Of a DNA stretch of 64,000 nucleotides, positions 23,511 through 35,642 are shown in pieces. Numbering within the stretch: the first letter of the stretch is position 1; each line of letters opens with the position of its first letter. The stretch is from Acephala macrosclerotiorum. Taxonomy: Eukaryota > Ascomycota > Leotiomycetes > Helotiales > Mollisiaceae. The translations under genes were made by a program, and so were the position numbers. Under the pieces are notes generated by a model that did not search any database, was not told the DNA's origin, and was given only the letters and a program-made list of their open reading frames with translations. The stretch lies in contig MU119486.1 of assembly GCA_014904845.1 (NCBI GenBank), forward strand, positions 1 to 64,000. Reading direction: 5' to 3'.

Positions 23511-24326
23511 GCAGACCGGCCAGGCTAAGCAAGTGAGTTCCAAAGAGATGCGGCAGTTGACCTATTTGGGCTCCTTAGCTCATTTTCTGCTATAAATGGC
23601 TACTTGCAGTCAATTTTCAGGTGGCGGCTGTAGAGTTGTGATAATGGAGGAGAGAGTGCGTAGAGCCCTCCCGTGTTCATATGTGGCTTAGAGCGATGAT
23701 TGTCGTCACAGACAACCAGGAGCATCGAAAGCTAGAATGGTAGATTGAGAGTTCTGGCTTCAACCCGGCTGTCGCTAGGAGTTATTAGCTATAGTGAGGT
23801 ACTCGAAAGGAAGCATTCGGTGCGGGTCTCAGGTTCTAAGGATAGTCTTTACAGAAATATCTCTAGGTCCGAATCCTTACACTATAAAAGCCTCCTCGAA
23901 CTGATAATAATCGCTTTTAAATACCTCACCAGTCATAACACCATGCACATAGCATTCCCCAATCAAAATTCCGGGGCCATTACAATACATGTTGGAGAAC
24001 GGGCCTCCACTCATTACTAAACCAGATGTTAGTGACAACTTGGCGTTAGGAGGACTCTACCGAAGAATATCATCCATGCATAGCTCGAGAATAGGCTAGG
24101 TCTGGTAGGGCTTCCGAGCCCTCCGGAGACACCTACAAGCCCCAGCAGATGACGGACAATCATCTGATCAAGGAAAGACGAGGAGCAGAATAACCCATGA
24201 AGCAGATTAGGAAATCAGATCAGAAAATCAGATCAGATTCAAAAACCTGTAAAATTTCCCTTATCTTGCTGTACTTTGTGCTTTCAAGACCTCAAAGGAG
24301 CAGCACTCCTAGACCTGTGTACCTGC
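23511..24326. other. No supportable gene
   Basis: No frame with recognisable content. The right end is presumably the 3' untranslated region of the minus-strand methyltransferase. Confidence 0.5.
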
Positions 24327-25188
24327 TCAAAGTTTAGACCCCCTCGCAAAGAAAACACTCCTCTCAACCTTCTCCTGTCCCTCTCCAAAAGTAATCTTCC
24401 CCTTCCCAACCTGTAAATACTTGAAATCCCCACCAACACCCGCCTCCTCAAACATCGTCTTAACTTCCTCCTCCGAGAACCCCATATGCGTAACCGTCTT
24501 TGCTGCATTATAACCACTATTCCATTCAGCCCCATCAGCAACCCACTCCAAAATAAACCAAATATTAACAAAAGCTTAGCAACAAACAAAGCAAAACGGA
24601 TCACAAACTGAAAATGTTCATGCGGTAAAAAATCCACAATCATCAACACGCCACCCTTCTTCAACCTCTCCGCCAATCTCTTCGCAGCCAGTCCCGGGTT
24701 ATCAAAATGATGGAACCCCAGACCTACGACCGCAATGTCGAAGTCGAAGAATTCGGGTCCGGAGAAGGAAATTGGGGAGGGGTCGTCGGGTGAGATTAGG
24801 TTTCCTTGGTAGGCGGCCATTTCGGTCTCGGGAATTCCTTGGTTGAGGGCTGAGATGTTGTATTCTTTTACCATGCCTTCTGTTAGGTCGATTCCGATGC
24901 ATTGGGTTACGTATGGTGCGAGGGCCTGTTAGTTCGTTAGTCTGATTGATGAATGGGGAGGAGGAGGATGGGGCGTACGCGTGACACGAGTCCTGTTCCG
25001 CAGGCGTAGTCAAGGAGTCTGACTGTCTTCTTTGGGATGGAAGCGGCGGCATCTTCGGTGTCGGGTATGTCTTCAGCCCAGTCGACGCCGATCCAGTCTT
25101 TGCGCTTTTGGATCTCTGAGATGATTTGCTGGATGGTTTTGCTGAATTTGGTGTTGTAGGTTGAGGCAGCCTCGCTATGGTTTGTCAT
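24327..25188 (-). CDS. SAM-dependent methyltransferase (class I)
   Basis: Exons 25188..24979, 24925..24605 and 24545..24327 give 249 aa. The SAM-binding motif I is LLDYACGTGLVSR (residues 58-70). The next strand ends in the acidic GIDLTEGM, followed by FDFDIAVVGLGFHHF (motif II region) and GGVLMIVDFLPHEH (motif III region). This is the UbiE/Methyltransf_11-type fold; it transfers a methyl group from S-adenosylmethionine to an unknown acceptor in the cytosol. The last intron uses a GTGATC donor, which is weaker than usual; the join keeps frame and restores the family's C-terminus (GFSEEEVKTMFEEAG). It lies tail-to-tail with no obvious partner. Confidence 0.88.
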
Positions 25189-25864
25189 TGGTGGAACTGA
25201 ACAGATTCATTTTGAGATGGATAAAGGTGAAGTAATAGGTTCATCTGGTAAAACTTGGGGAGCAATGAGGCTTGAAGAGCAGCGAGCTTTGAGGGTAGAT
25301 GATAACTTCATGGCACGGCTCCATACTCAGAAGGCTATCGTTAAAGCGAATGGTGAACTCACTTCCAATGTGATTGGTTCTTCTCAGTATTGCTAGCCAT
25401 CTTGAGTTTTGTCTGTCGTGAATGATCAAGGAAAATACATTGAGGAGGAGAAGCAGACCTATATGTCGATGAAGTCTTGGCCAACCCTCGCTTAGCCGGA
25501 TACTTTTCGCCCACTTTTCAAAAGCCCCTTTTGGGGCGGCCAATGGAAGTCTGCAGGACGCGAGTCACTTGGTTCGAATCTTTAGGTAGCTCGGATACAT
25601 TCATAATTTTGACTTCTCAATTCAGCATACAACCAATCTCGGGACGGTCACGCTGCTCGAATCTCGGGGACATTACTTCAGCACAAGGCCTAGATGGATA
25701 CATTTCACAGGGGAAGATAGGAAGACGAGTCAAGGTCTATCATTGCTGTGCATGCAAATCCCTCCAAGCATCTATTTCTCAATAATGCATTGCGCGCTTT
25801 TAGGCGCAGCCAGCCAGCCACCAGCAGAAAGCTAATCAACGCCCATTCCATGCATATATCCCAT

Positions 25865-27682
25865 TCATACAGTGCCATAGTTTCCTTCAGCATCTGGGAG
25901 AGGGATGGCCTTGTAGAGAAGGATCAAAGCAGAATGAGACTCGCCACCACCAGACAATGACAAAAGCTTATCCGGCTCAACCTCAGAAACCTTGTCATCG
26001 TTGAACCACCACCAGTTTCCATCTTCCTCTCCACGCTTGCCAGTCTTTGGGTCGAGTGGGCCAAGTTTCTTGACATACGATGTGTAGTGACCGCTGTCGG
26101 CACTGGCACCTTGATGGGTGATGATACCTCGAAGCTCGTAAAGGCCTGACTTGTTGGCACCTTCGTCGTTGAGAAGCTCAGGGCTGATCATGGCATGCAA
26201 CTCCTTCTTCGCTGCCAAAACTGCAGCAGCTTGCTCCGCCTCGACCTCAGCATCTGTCTTGTAGACAACATCCTCCATTGGGGTATCAGCATCTGCCGCC
26301 TTGCCATCCATCTTATCCTTCTTGTCGTCTCTCTTCTCACTCGCCTTCACGGACTCGGAAACAGAATCGACGATACCAGCCTTCTCGTCAGCGATTGCTT
26401 TGTCGTGGATGCGCTTCTGACGCTTGCGAGCACGCTCAACATCTTCCTCATCCTTTCGTACCTCGCGAACTTTGTCACGGACAGGAATCAACAGCTTCCT
26501 GAGGTCATCGGTGCAAAACTCAACAACGTCCAACTCGTCTGGGAAGGTGACCTTTCGCATGATCTTTGCTTTCTTCCCTGCCTCTCGCTTCCAGAAGAAT
26601 CGGATGAAGTGAACGGTGAGGTATTTCGGCAGCCGTGAGATCTTCGACTTCTTAGTGTACATCGCATCTCTGCCAAGAACCTCGGAGTTCTTCTCAATCT
26701 TCTCTTCCAAGCCAGCTAAAATACCATCTCTGAGGTGATTCGTAGCAGCGGTGATATGGCAGTCGAGCTTTAGGAATGGGTCTTCGCTCTTAACAGGCTC
26801 CTCGCCACCCTCGCGTGCAGCCTCCTCGTCGCACTCTAACACAGAGGAGAACGAACCAGCCATGTATTTGTCGATGAATGATATCTCTTTGGGTTCTGAG
26901 CTACCCTCGGCTGTCTCCTTAATCTTCAACTTTTGTCGTAATTGCTGCACAATCTCTGTCCATGCTTCCTCTGCATCCTGTTGTGCATATCCGTGACCAG
27001 ACTTTGACTTCTCAGCAAATCGTGGGAAAGCGGTTCGGAGGGCGTTAAGGAAAACGAGTGGAGGGAAACCTTCTTGAGTCTCTCCCATCTGCTTGAACAA
27101 ATCTCGCAACGAAGCAGTCAAGTCCGTAGCTGATCCAAGACCACCAAGCCCGAACATGCTAAGATCTCCTAACGTTGAACCAGAAGCACCGCTTGGTCCA
27201 GGCGCGGCGGTGTACTTGCCCAACTCTGTTTGCAACTCTGGGATTGCGCGCAGAGTCTGCAAAGATGAATTCATATAGCAAGTGTTCCCTAGATTCTGCA
27301 GACCAGCCGGCGTCGCACCAACTTGTTGGGCAGCCTCTGCTTCGGTCATGTCCTCCACAAATTTGACGGCCTCCTTTGGTCGCTGGAGCTCGTTGGCGCC
27401 GGATGGTGTGCCCATCATCATAAATGTCTGCCCAGGCTTTGCCCCGATCTTAGAGAGCTCCGTATCATCTTTGAGTTGGCCACCCTTCACCAAAATCTTC
27501 TGTCGGTCTGGCTCGACGCCAGTCAAGGAGTAAAGCTGGTATTTCAAAACTTCGCCGGTCGAGGTAGGATCGATTTCGACATCGTACTTCTTGCCCGAAT
27601 GCTTGATGATCACTGAAACTATATTAGCAGATGCTCAAATTGTCTCCCAAAGGCTTCGAGACAAACCTGGTATGCTTGCCAT
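25865..27682 (-). CDS. UBP6: Ubiquitin carboxyl-terminal hydrolase 6 (proteasome-associated deubiquitinase)
   Basis: Exon 27682..27667 (encoding MASIP plus one base) joins 27612..25865 across a 54-nt intron to give 587 aa, the usual size for Ubp6/USP14. Residues 5-75 form a ubiquitin-like domain that docks on the proteasome base. The peptidase domain follows, with the cysteine box GLQNLGNTCYMNSSLQTL (Cys about 117) and the histidine box ITHQGASADSGHYTSYV near the C-terminus, then WWWFNDDKV. A charged Lys/Glu insertion around residues 395-470 is typical of the family. It removes ubiquitin from proteasome substrates. It is divergent from the ARPC4 gene, with 311 bases between start codons. Confidence 0.96.
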
Positions 27683-27993
27683 ATCGGTGGCGGGGTTGGA
27701 AAAGCGGTGGAGGATGTATTAAAGGTATCGAGGTCGCGATGATAGGAAAGAAATAGTTCAGAGAGCTCTAGGACATTGAAGACCAAATCTTAGGAGATCG
27801 CAAGTCGAGAATCAAATCCAAGACGTCAAACAGGAGGAAGCCCAGAAACAAATACTTTAAAATCGCCAGAAGGCGGCTCAATCCACTAGCGCGTTACGTA
27901 TTGTGGGCAGCCTTTCGACCCCACCAAAGCATCTTATTGAGAGACAAACAACGACAACAGCAGCGGGGAGTGTGCACAACTCACGTAGACAAG

Positions 27994-28718
27994 ATGGTAC
28001 GTACTCTTCGACGTTTCTATTCTTCTGGGACATCTACAACATACTGACTCCTCTCCAGTCTCAATCGCTACGCCCGTACCTCCAATGCGTACGCTCAAGC
28101 CTAACCTCCGCCCTCTGCCTCTCCAACTTCGCATCCCAAACCTCCGAACGCCATAACGTCCCCGAAATCGAAGCCCAAACCTCCCCCGAAGTTCTCTTGA
28201 ACCCTCTAACCGTCGCGCGAAACGAGAACGAGCGAGTCCTCATCGAGCCGAGCATAAACAGTGTACGAATCAGCATCAAGATCAAGCAGGCAGATGAGAT
28301 TGAGAATATCCTGGTACACAAGTTTACGAGATTCTTGACCCAGAGAGCGGAGGCATTCTTTATTTTACGGAGAAAGCCGATTAAGGTGGGTTTTATTGTG
28401 TTGGGAAAGTAGGTGGCGCTGACGGTGATAGGGATATGATATTTCGTTCTTAATTACCAATTTCCATACAGAGGAGATGTTGAAGCATAAGCTGGTGGAC
28501 TTCATTATACAATTCATGGAGGAAGTGGACAAGGAGATTTCGGAAATGAAGCTCTTCGTGAGTTGACCAGGGATGCATCTATTGGATATCATACTGATTA
28601 ATCCTACAGCTGAATGCTCGTGCAAGATTCGTGGCAGAATCGTTCTTGACTCCTGTGAGTATTCTTAGGAACGCCCTGCGATAGAAATCAGCTAACATTC
28701 GCTGTGTAGTTCGATTAA
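27994..28718 (+). CDS. ARC20: Arp2/3 complex subunit 4 (ARPC4, 20 kDa)
   Basis: Five exons, 27994..27996 (just the ATG), 28059..28385, 28432..28557, 28610..28654 and 28710..28718, encode exactly 169 residues, the family's normal length. The sequence is extremely conserved: [75 protein letters not shown] and the C-terminal [13 protein letters not shown]. It is a core structural subunit of the complex that nucleates branched actin filaments at endocytic sites. The first exon holds only the start codon and the last only Phe-Asp-stop, so standard gene finders may misplace both ends. Confidence 0.97.
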
Positions 28719-29172
28719 GCATAGCATTGCGTGGAAAAGTATAAGTGATGGGTGGCTATCATACTTCTTGGCATCGACGGACAAGAGGCGTTAGGGAGGT
28801 TGAGAAAATGAACAAATGATATCACACGACAGGCCCTTTTGTCACTGTCGAATTGGTCGCAATTCTTTGTTGGGGGATAAGTTTCACAGTCCTTTTCCTG
28901 CCCGCTATTTCATTCGGGTTCATGTCTTTCAAGTGAACAGAGGCCACATTCAAATGAATCGAGGAGTCAAGGATCTTCTATGGCAGTCACAAAAGTTATG
29001 GATTCATTACACAGCACTGTGCTTTCAGTACCGTCTCTCAATGGAAGTAAACAATAACCTCAGCCCTGAAAATCCCACGATGGATTCGTCGGCTGACACC
29101 CGAAAGCAAATATTTCCCCAATAATGCCGTCCGAACTGCAAGTATTGCTGCCCAGTGCCTCACGCACGCCTC
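28719..29172. other. Intergenic; no gene seen
   Basis: Presumed 3' regions of two convergent genes (ARPC4 and the hydrophobin-like gene). Confidence 0.5.
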
Positions 29173-29714
29173 TTATTCATCGTACCAGGTATCATCATCG
29201 TCGGCCCAGCTGATCTCATCCGTGTCTGAATTGTAGGTGAACAACCTCATCTCGGGTGGCAGGCAATCGAATGTTTCCATATTTGGGGTCGTGGAAGATG
29301 GTTTCTGCACAGATCAGTACACTGAAAACTGCTAACGTATAGCGGACTTACGCTCTTGCAGCAGAGAGGAGTTTTAGCAACCTTCATCTTCTCATGGGTT
29401 GATCCCGTGGAGTTTGTCTTGTAACACGCAGACGCAAATGCGGACATATCAACGGGAGAGCCGGTATCGTCTTGGCTGATGTTGAGCATAGTGTAGACGT
29501 TCTCGAGGAGAGCAGGTTGGCCTGGTTAAGCTAAGTTAACTTGAGCCTGCGAACAAGGTCAAGGACACTTACAATTGACACCGATACCAGTGGTGGTAGC
29601 GTAGTGGCAGCAGTGAGGCTCTGGCTCGATGCAAGTGAAGACCTCAGCGACATAAGCAAGTGCCGGGACAGCGCAAACCGCGACAGAGAAGATCGTGGTG
29701 AGAGTGACACGCAT
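29173..29714 (-). CDS. Hydrophobin-like small secreted cysteine-rich protein
   Basis: Exons 29714..29573, 29521..29352 and 29304..29173 give 147 aa, starting with a signal peptide (MRVTLTTIFSVAVCAVPALA). The mature part has eight cysteines in the order C, CC, C, C, CC, C (TCIEPEPHCC, GVNC, SACYK, PLCCKS, FDCLPP). That order is the arrangement of hydrophobins, which coat aerial structures and spores. Spacing between cysteines 4 and 5 and between 5 and 6 does not fit class II. A Ser/Thr/Asn-rich middle and a strongly acidic C-terminal tail (WADDDDTWYDE) are unusual. I call it hydrophobin-like rather than hydrophobin. The next gene on the same strand is a secreted-type lipase. Confidence 0.75.
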
Positions 29715-30023
29715 GTTGACGTCCTTGAAGTGTTTCTTCAAGTGATGCAAGTATGCGATATAATGGATAGCTGAATTTGTGCTGTTTTGAAGCGCTGATA
29801 TATCGAATGCGAGCGTTTCCAAGAGATGAAGATGGAGTTGTAGAAGAGAAGAAGATCTCGAGTTCAGCAGGAAGTTTTATGTTGCTGCTTAGTGGATGGG
29901 GAAGGTGCGTGGTGTACGTTGACAGCAAGCAGTTGCGGTGAGGCCGTCCCTTCCTCGAACAAGGAGCAGCACAGCTGCATGCCCAATCTCTATAGCTTGA
30001 TTGGACAAATGGCCCTGGGATTC

Positions 30024-31560
30024 TCAGTCTTCATGAACAGCTTTTGCAATTCCGCTTTTTGCTCTGGAGGTTGCTGTTGCAGAGGCAGCAGTCGTCTTGT
30101 CCCAGCACCCACCAAACCACCCAGGCGTCCGACATGTTGCTGTGGAAGTTGACGTCGCCGTGGTCGAAGACACAGAAGTTGTAGTCTCATTTCTCGAGAC
30201 CTCCTTCCAACTTGAACAATCCGTGCAGTCCGGAACAGCTTTGCATTCTGGCACCGTCTCGTATCTCAGTAGCACATCATAGATCACAGAAGTGATTCCA
30301 TGACTGAGAATCGAGCTATGCCAACCAAAGTCTTTCATGACATCGTAGACACACTTCTTTCCAGTATGGCACATGCTCTCAAATGAGTATCCAGCCAACG
30401 CACATGAAGCAGTTAGCCCTGTGCATGTTCCAGTGAAGATCGGATCTGAAGTGACTCCGAAATGGAATGTTCCAGTGTTGTTCCGGGATTGTGGGGTTCC
30501 TGATCCTGGCGGTGCTGGGAGACTGAGTCTGCTGACAGGCAGTGCATCTCCTGGAGTCTCGAAAGTGATTGCTGGCAGTCCATAAGTCAGGCCAAGTAAA
30601 GAGCTCATGGTACCTCCAAGTGAATGTCCCGTAAGCCAGATCTGAGCATCCGAATACAGAGCTGTGATGTTCGAGTAAATTTGTTGGGCAGCAGCATAGT
30701 ACTTCTCTTCTCTCCTCAAGCAGCCACCCACGCAGGAAATATCGCAAGTGTTTCCTTTCGCACAGTTGCATACCCGATGATAGAAGAATGATCCTTGGCC
30801 ACAGCAGCAGCCGAACAGCATATTGACGTTCTCTTTGTCCTGCCATGCTGTGTCCCATGGATTCCAGAACCTCGCGCTTCCTCCCTTGAAGGAGATCACG
30901 ATTGTTGATTCATCTTCGTTAGAATAGACATAGCCTCGGACACCTTCTTTCTCCCAGCCAAATCCTTCCGTCTCATTGAACCCGCCACCAACGTCCTTCC
31001 AGTCACCTTTGTTAGGTTCGGGTTCATAGGCATTGGCTCCCATGTAGGCAAAAGTAAGGATAGTATCCTTGTCGGTCACATTTGGACCGGAGATAGTATC
31101 TAAAACCCATTGGTTCGATGTAGACTCCCAAATCTTGGCTCCTTCTTGAGCTGCAGCGATCAGAGGTTCGAGAACAGATGGTCTTCTGTCCTGAAGTCGT
31201 TCAATCTCCACAGGAGCACTTTGAGCAACCAGAGGCCTTGTGATCTCAATCTTTGGCCCTATATCTAGGTCAAGTTCTGATGCTATCCATACCGTTGACC
31301 TCGAGTCTGATATATCAAAGCGCTTGTGAATATTTGGGTTTGCATGGGTGCCGTGATGGAAGATGTGACGAAGGGACTGACGAAAGTTTAAGTATGGACA
31401 GATACCGATTCGGAATGAAACTTACGAAAACACCACCCGTATTCTCTGATAATGAATGTGCATCAGAAGTAAAGAGAGGTGCTTGGTGCTGCTGCCCACC
31501 ATCTTCCCTCTTCGCTACAGCAAGATGAGAGAGTATCAACACAGCCAAAGAATACCTCAT
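30024..31560 (-). CDS. ATG15: Atg15-like lipase/phospholipase (class 3 lipase fold)
   Basis: Exons 31560..31426 and 31376..30024 give 495 aa. An N-terminal hydrophobic segment (YSLAVLILSHLAVA) acts as signal or anchor. The conserved LRHIFHHGTHANPNIHKRFDI block follows, then the cysteine-rich FGCCCGQGSFFYHRVCNC region, and the nucleophile elbow IWLTGHSLGGTMSSLLGL (Ser about 297) with GLPAITFETPGDAL. These match Atg15, which degrades autophagic-body membranes in the vacuole. It is somewhat shorter than many Atg15 proteins and ends in a short Thr/Ser stalk, so a secreted relative is possible. The lipase identity is firm; the Atg15 orthology is likely. Confidence 0.85.
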
Positions 31561-33361
31561 GGTGCCTGACTTGTCAAAGAAAGAATATCTGAATCAAAGA
31601 AGTCAAAGAAAAAGACTATACTTCGAATTCTGAGATCGTCCTCAATTTGTTGTTGAGGATCATAGCCTCGAGATAAGAGCATCGGAGTCAGGTGTTCCTA
31701 GCGCTTATGAAGCGTGGCCTTCCTTGGCCTGGTGATTGGTGCTAAGCGAGCTCGAAGGGCCCCTTTCTTCCACCTCCCATTTCTTGACTTTGGCTGATAG
31801 AACCAGCAAAAGAGCATTCTTTATGAAAAGGCTTGTGATTGTTTTTATTCGCCCAATTTCTCTCCGAATCAAGTTTCTGTATAATCGAGAGTTCGGTGTC
31901 AACCAAGGCCAAAGAGAGAAGCGTTCACGTAAACGCGGCGCAGCTTGCAAACCCGGAGAACATATGGCAGATTTCGAATTTGACTATCAAAGCTCAAGCA
32001 AGGAGAGGAATCTTCACTTTCAAAAACGCGTTCCGGTATCAAAGGTAAGTTCTGGAATAACAAAAAACGACCAGCTCAACATCACAGCGCGGAGCGACCA
32101 ACTTCAAGGTAGTTAAACCAGCCTATCATAACGACGACCTACGCAATGCCTTGCCTATGAAATTTAGCATGACTACTCAGATAGACCTATCAATTGCCCA
32201 CCCAAACCTTTTGGTCATTTAAATCTATACAAGAGCTGCGACGGAGTCATGAAAGCGGGGCCGCGAAGCGAGAGGCTCTCCCGCCCCCCCTTTTCCGCCT
32301 TGGGAGCACGGAAATTCCGAAAGTAATTGACAATATATGAACATTTAAGGATGATCCATCCAAGTAAAATCTATGTAAAATTCTCATGATGAAGTTTTGC
32401 TTCGAATTCTGGTAAATCTCGTGATCGAATTCAATATCTTCCCATTTCCAAGTCCCCTCTTCTCGTAAAATCAAGCCACTGGAAGTCTTTCACGCATCAA
32501 GATTCTTGTCCCAATATGCATTCCGAAATAGGTTTGGCCATCCAAGATTCGGGCAATACTTGCCTCAGCACCAACGTCCAAATCATCGCAAGGCGTACGT
32601 ACGTCGACTTGACCCAATACCAGGTACCAAGGTATTCGTTCACTCGCGTACTCGGATACACGCCCAAAACCAGCATAACAAGAATCACTCCCAACCTAAC
32701 AACCCATCCACCAACACCAACACCAACACCAACAACACCCCTCCCACAGCTCATCTCCAACCCTCAAAGCTCGCCGTCAACTCACGTCCTCGCGTAAACC
32801 TCCCTCCATCATCTCATAGCCGAGAGCTCGGCACGACCTCCCCTCCCCAAATCCCCTCATCAATCTCGCGTAGTTTCACCATTGCGAACACCACATCCCC
32901 TCATCCAAAAGCGGAAACTCGAAACGGATGCTTTTTGCGACTTGCAACAAATTACCCTCTTACTTCAAATTGGCAACTTTAGGAATTTATGGAAATTAAC
33001 TAGGTCATGCTCACTCGGGGCACAGACTTGATGTAATTAGAATATTAGCTGGCAAGTTGTTGGAAATATTAAACGAGGAGAGGAGGCGAGGGGAAACGGA
33101 AGAAGGGCAAGTGCAAGCGGGAAGAGTATGATATTTCGTTTTCGTGCTGCAGAGACAATGGTTTGCCAAAAAAAAGAGTATCCTAGCAGAGCAGCATGAA
33201 TGCATCAATCTGACTCCCGAGATAATATACCTATCGATCGATCAGACCCGATAAAACATGCCCATCAAGCTTCTCTCTCAAATGTCCTCCCTACCCTCCT
33301 CCTACCATTGGTCTCACTCCATACTCAACTCGGACAGAACAGAAGAAGAGTGAGGTCAGAA
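31561..33361. other. No supportable gene
   Basis: Frames at 31736-32116 and 32506-32982 lack recognisable domains. The second is driven by a low-complexity ACCAAC-rich stretch near 32700-32750. The right end is the 3' region of the glucokinase gene. Confidence 0.5.
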
Positions 33362-35155
33362 TCACGAAGTAGCCTGCTCATTCTCCTCGTCCCCTACAAG
33401 CGCCAACTTTGCCCTTAAATCCCCCAAATAATCATTCTTAGCCTCCATCTTCGCCGCCACAAGCGCAATCAATGCGGCTCCAACACCTGATCCATCCTTC
33501 GCGATACCGATTCTAATCCTCCTCTCGCCAGCTGCTCCAATCTGCGGCAACGCTCTCAGAGCATCACGCATATAATCTTCGAATCCGGGGTAGAATTCTA
33601 CAAGACTGCCGTCTACACCAATATCCACAATCTCGTCTTCGTTGACAGCCAAACCTGCAGTGTCGGCAAGCTTGTTAGCGATATCCGAGGCAGCTTCTCC
33701 GATCTTGAGGCTCTTGATATCTTCCGTGATAGCAGCTGTAGATTTCGGACCTGGAACATCTGATGCTCCGGGCTTGAGACGCTCAGTATGGATTACAATG
33801 GCGCCGATAGCGGCACCAGAGAGTCTCGCCGCACGCTTAGCGATCGCGTGGGCAATTTCCTTAACGGCTTGTGCGTCTTCAATAGACGCTGCTGAGACGC
33901 CGAGAGATTTCTCGATTTCCTGTCGTAGAGCACGGAGACCGACACTGTTGTCTGCTTCGGCAATAGAGAGGATGCTGCTGTCGACTGCCCATTGGGTGTG
34001 TAGGGGTGAGGTCTCGTCGATGGTTGTGGTGGAGCGGTAGTCGTTTTGGGAGGAGTTGGCGTCTGCAAAGAGGGAGACTTCTGGTTTCTTCATCATGGAG
34101 GTGAGAGCGATGCGGAGGATCTCGCCCAGGAACATGCCTGAGATGCGCTTTTCGAACATTTGGATGCCGGGGTTGATGCTGTCTTTGTCGAGTTGGGCGT
34201 CGTAGGGAGTGGTGGGGAGGACTTTAAGGTTGTTGTCGAAAGACCCCCATTCGGTGTTGATGACCATTTCACCGGTCGACTTGTCGAATTCTCCCTCCAT
34301 GGTCTTTGTGACAGCTGAGAGCTTCTCAACATAGGCACCATTGGTACCAGTTCCAAAAATTGCACCAAGGAGAGTGCCAGTCTTGCCAGGTGAAGTGTAG
34401 GAACGTGCCATAAGGGTTCCAACTGTATCGTTGACAAGGGCTGCAACCCTGACTGGCAGGTGAAGGGCGTCAATCTCTTTCTGCAGCAGGGCACAGACAT
34501 CTTGGCCAATTGCATCTGGGATATCGAATCCCTTGGTCCATCTCATCAATGTGCCCTTGTTGATACCAATTTGGTGGATAGGGAAGCTGAAGGTAAATCC
34601 AAGTCGGAAGATGTGCTCGTCCCGATATCCTTCAGGTGTGCTAGCTGTCTGACGTCTTCTGATATGCGCCGCAAATCGGTCTTCGTGGTGTGTCTTCAAA
34701 AACAGCTCGATTTGCTGGGCCAAAAATGCGAAGAGTTCTTTGGCAGTTTTCGCTACCATAAGCTCTCGGGGTATCGCTACCTTCGATTGTATGAGGTTGA
34801 ACGTGGTGTCTCCGTTCAGCTGGATTGAGCAGACACGAAAATTGGTTCCTCCCAAATCAACAGCCAGGTAAAGTCCCTATATGCGATCAGTCCCAGGCTT
34901 CCCGAGTTGAATTGATCTGCCTACCTTTTCTGTGCCATTCGGTACTCCAGTGACGTAGGTTGGAATCTGGCTCATGGTGGTTGCATTCTTTTCCAATCCC
35001 TCCTCTATGCTCCGTCAAAATCATGTCTTGTATAGCTGGTGGCATTGGTTGTACGCACTCATTTCGTCAAGGAACTCTACCACCACTTTCTGCACATCGT
35101 CGTCTGTGAGCTCAAACTCAGCAGCTACCCGCTTTGCTTCCGTCAACAATGCCAT
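33362..35155 (-). CDS. glkA: Glucokinase (hexokinase family)
   Basis: Exons 35155..35059, 35004..34925 and 34876..33362 give 563 aa from the canonical ATG (MALLTEAKRVAAEF matches the start of fungal glucokinases). It phosphorylates glucose to glucose-6-phosphate in the cytosol. Visible motifs are the phosphate loop LAVDLGGTNFRVCSIQL, the sugar-binding region RLGFTFSFPIHQIGINKG, the catalytic-base region LVNDTVGTLMA, GAIFGTGTNGAYVE, and the C-terminal VDIGVDGSLVEFYPGFED with GSGVGAALIAL. All active-site elements are intact. The frame stays open upstream through another exon that encodes a membrane span; see the separate entry. Confidence 0.95.
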
Positions 35156-35642
35156 TGTGTGCGGTTTCGAGACTGGAGGTTCGGTGGGGAATGGAGGCGG
35201 GGTCTCGCAGATGCCACCCTCAGCGAGGTTCGCAGCAGGGGAGAAAGAAGTAGGGGAGTAGGATTTCGGATATCTAGAGTAGCTCGTAGGTGAATCGGCG
35301 AAGAGGAATTGTACAATCTGTCAACATGCAATTAGCGCTAGTGTTGAAAATTATGTTGTTGTGTGGTCGTATACTAACTATGACGATGGCTAGTGCAGCG
35401 ATGGAAACGATATGGACAAGGCTGATAGGGTTTGGCGTCGACACCTTGTGGCCTTTGTAAAGACTCGACTCGTCAATGATTGCAGGTGGGCGAGAAGGAG
35501 TGCGAGAAGGAGAAGACCTGGGCGGATGGGCCCGTCTTTGTAGTTTGGACGACGTTTTGGTGATGTGGAGTCCAAAAGCCAGAATTGGCGGGGCAGGAGA
35601 TTGAGGCGGGAGGAAGGTCGAGGGGCAGCTGATTCCCCTCAA
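35156..35642 (-). other. Possible alternative N-terminal extension of glucokinase with a membrane anchor
   Basis: Upstream of the canonical start the frame stays open without a stop for 54 codons, back to a good splice acceptor (exon edge 35317). A 61-nt intron (donor GTTAGT, branch GCTAAT, acceptor GACAG) links it to an exon at 35642..35379. That exon is also open and starts with an ATG. The joined product would add 142 residues: a basic, Pro/Ser-rich head, then one hydrophobic helix (ISLVHIVSIAALAIVI running into IVQFLFA), then a proline-rich linker. The result would be a 705-residue membrane-anchored glucokinase. Whether it is transcribed is unknown. Confidence 0.45.

Noticed and set aside
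32506..32982. 158-codon plus-strand frame
   Set aside because: Driven by low-complexity Asn/Thr-coding repeats (ACCAAC); no domain and no splice context.
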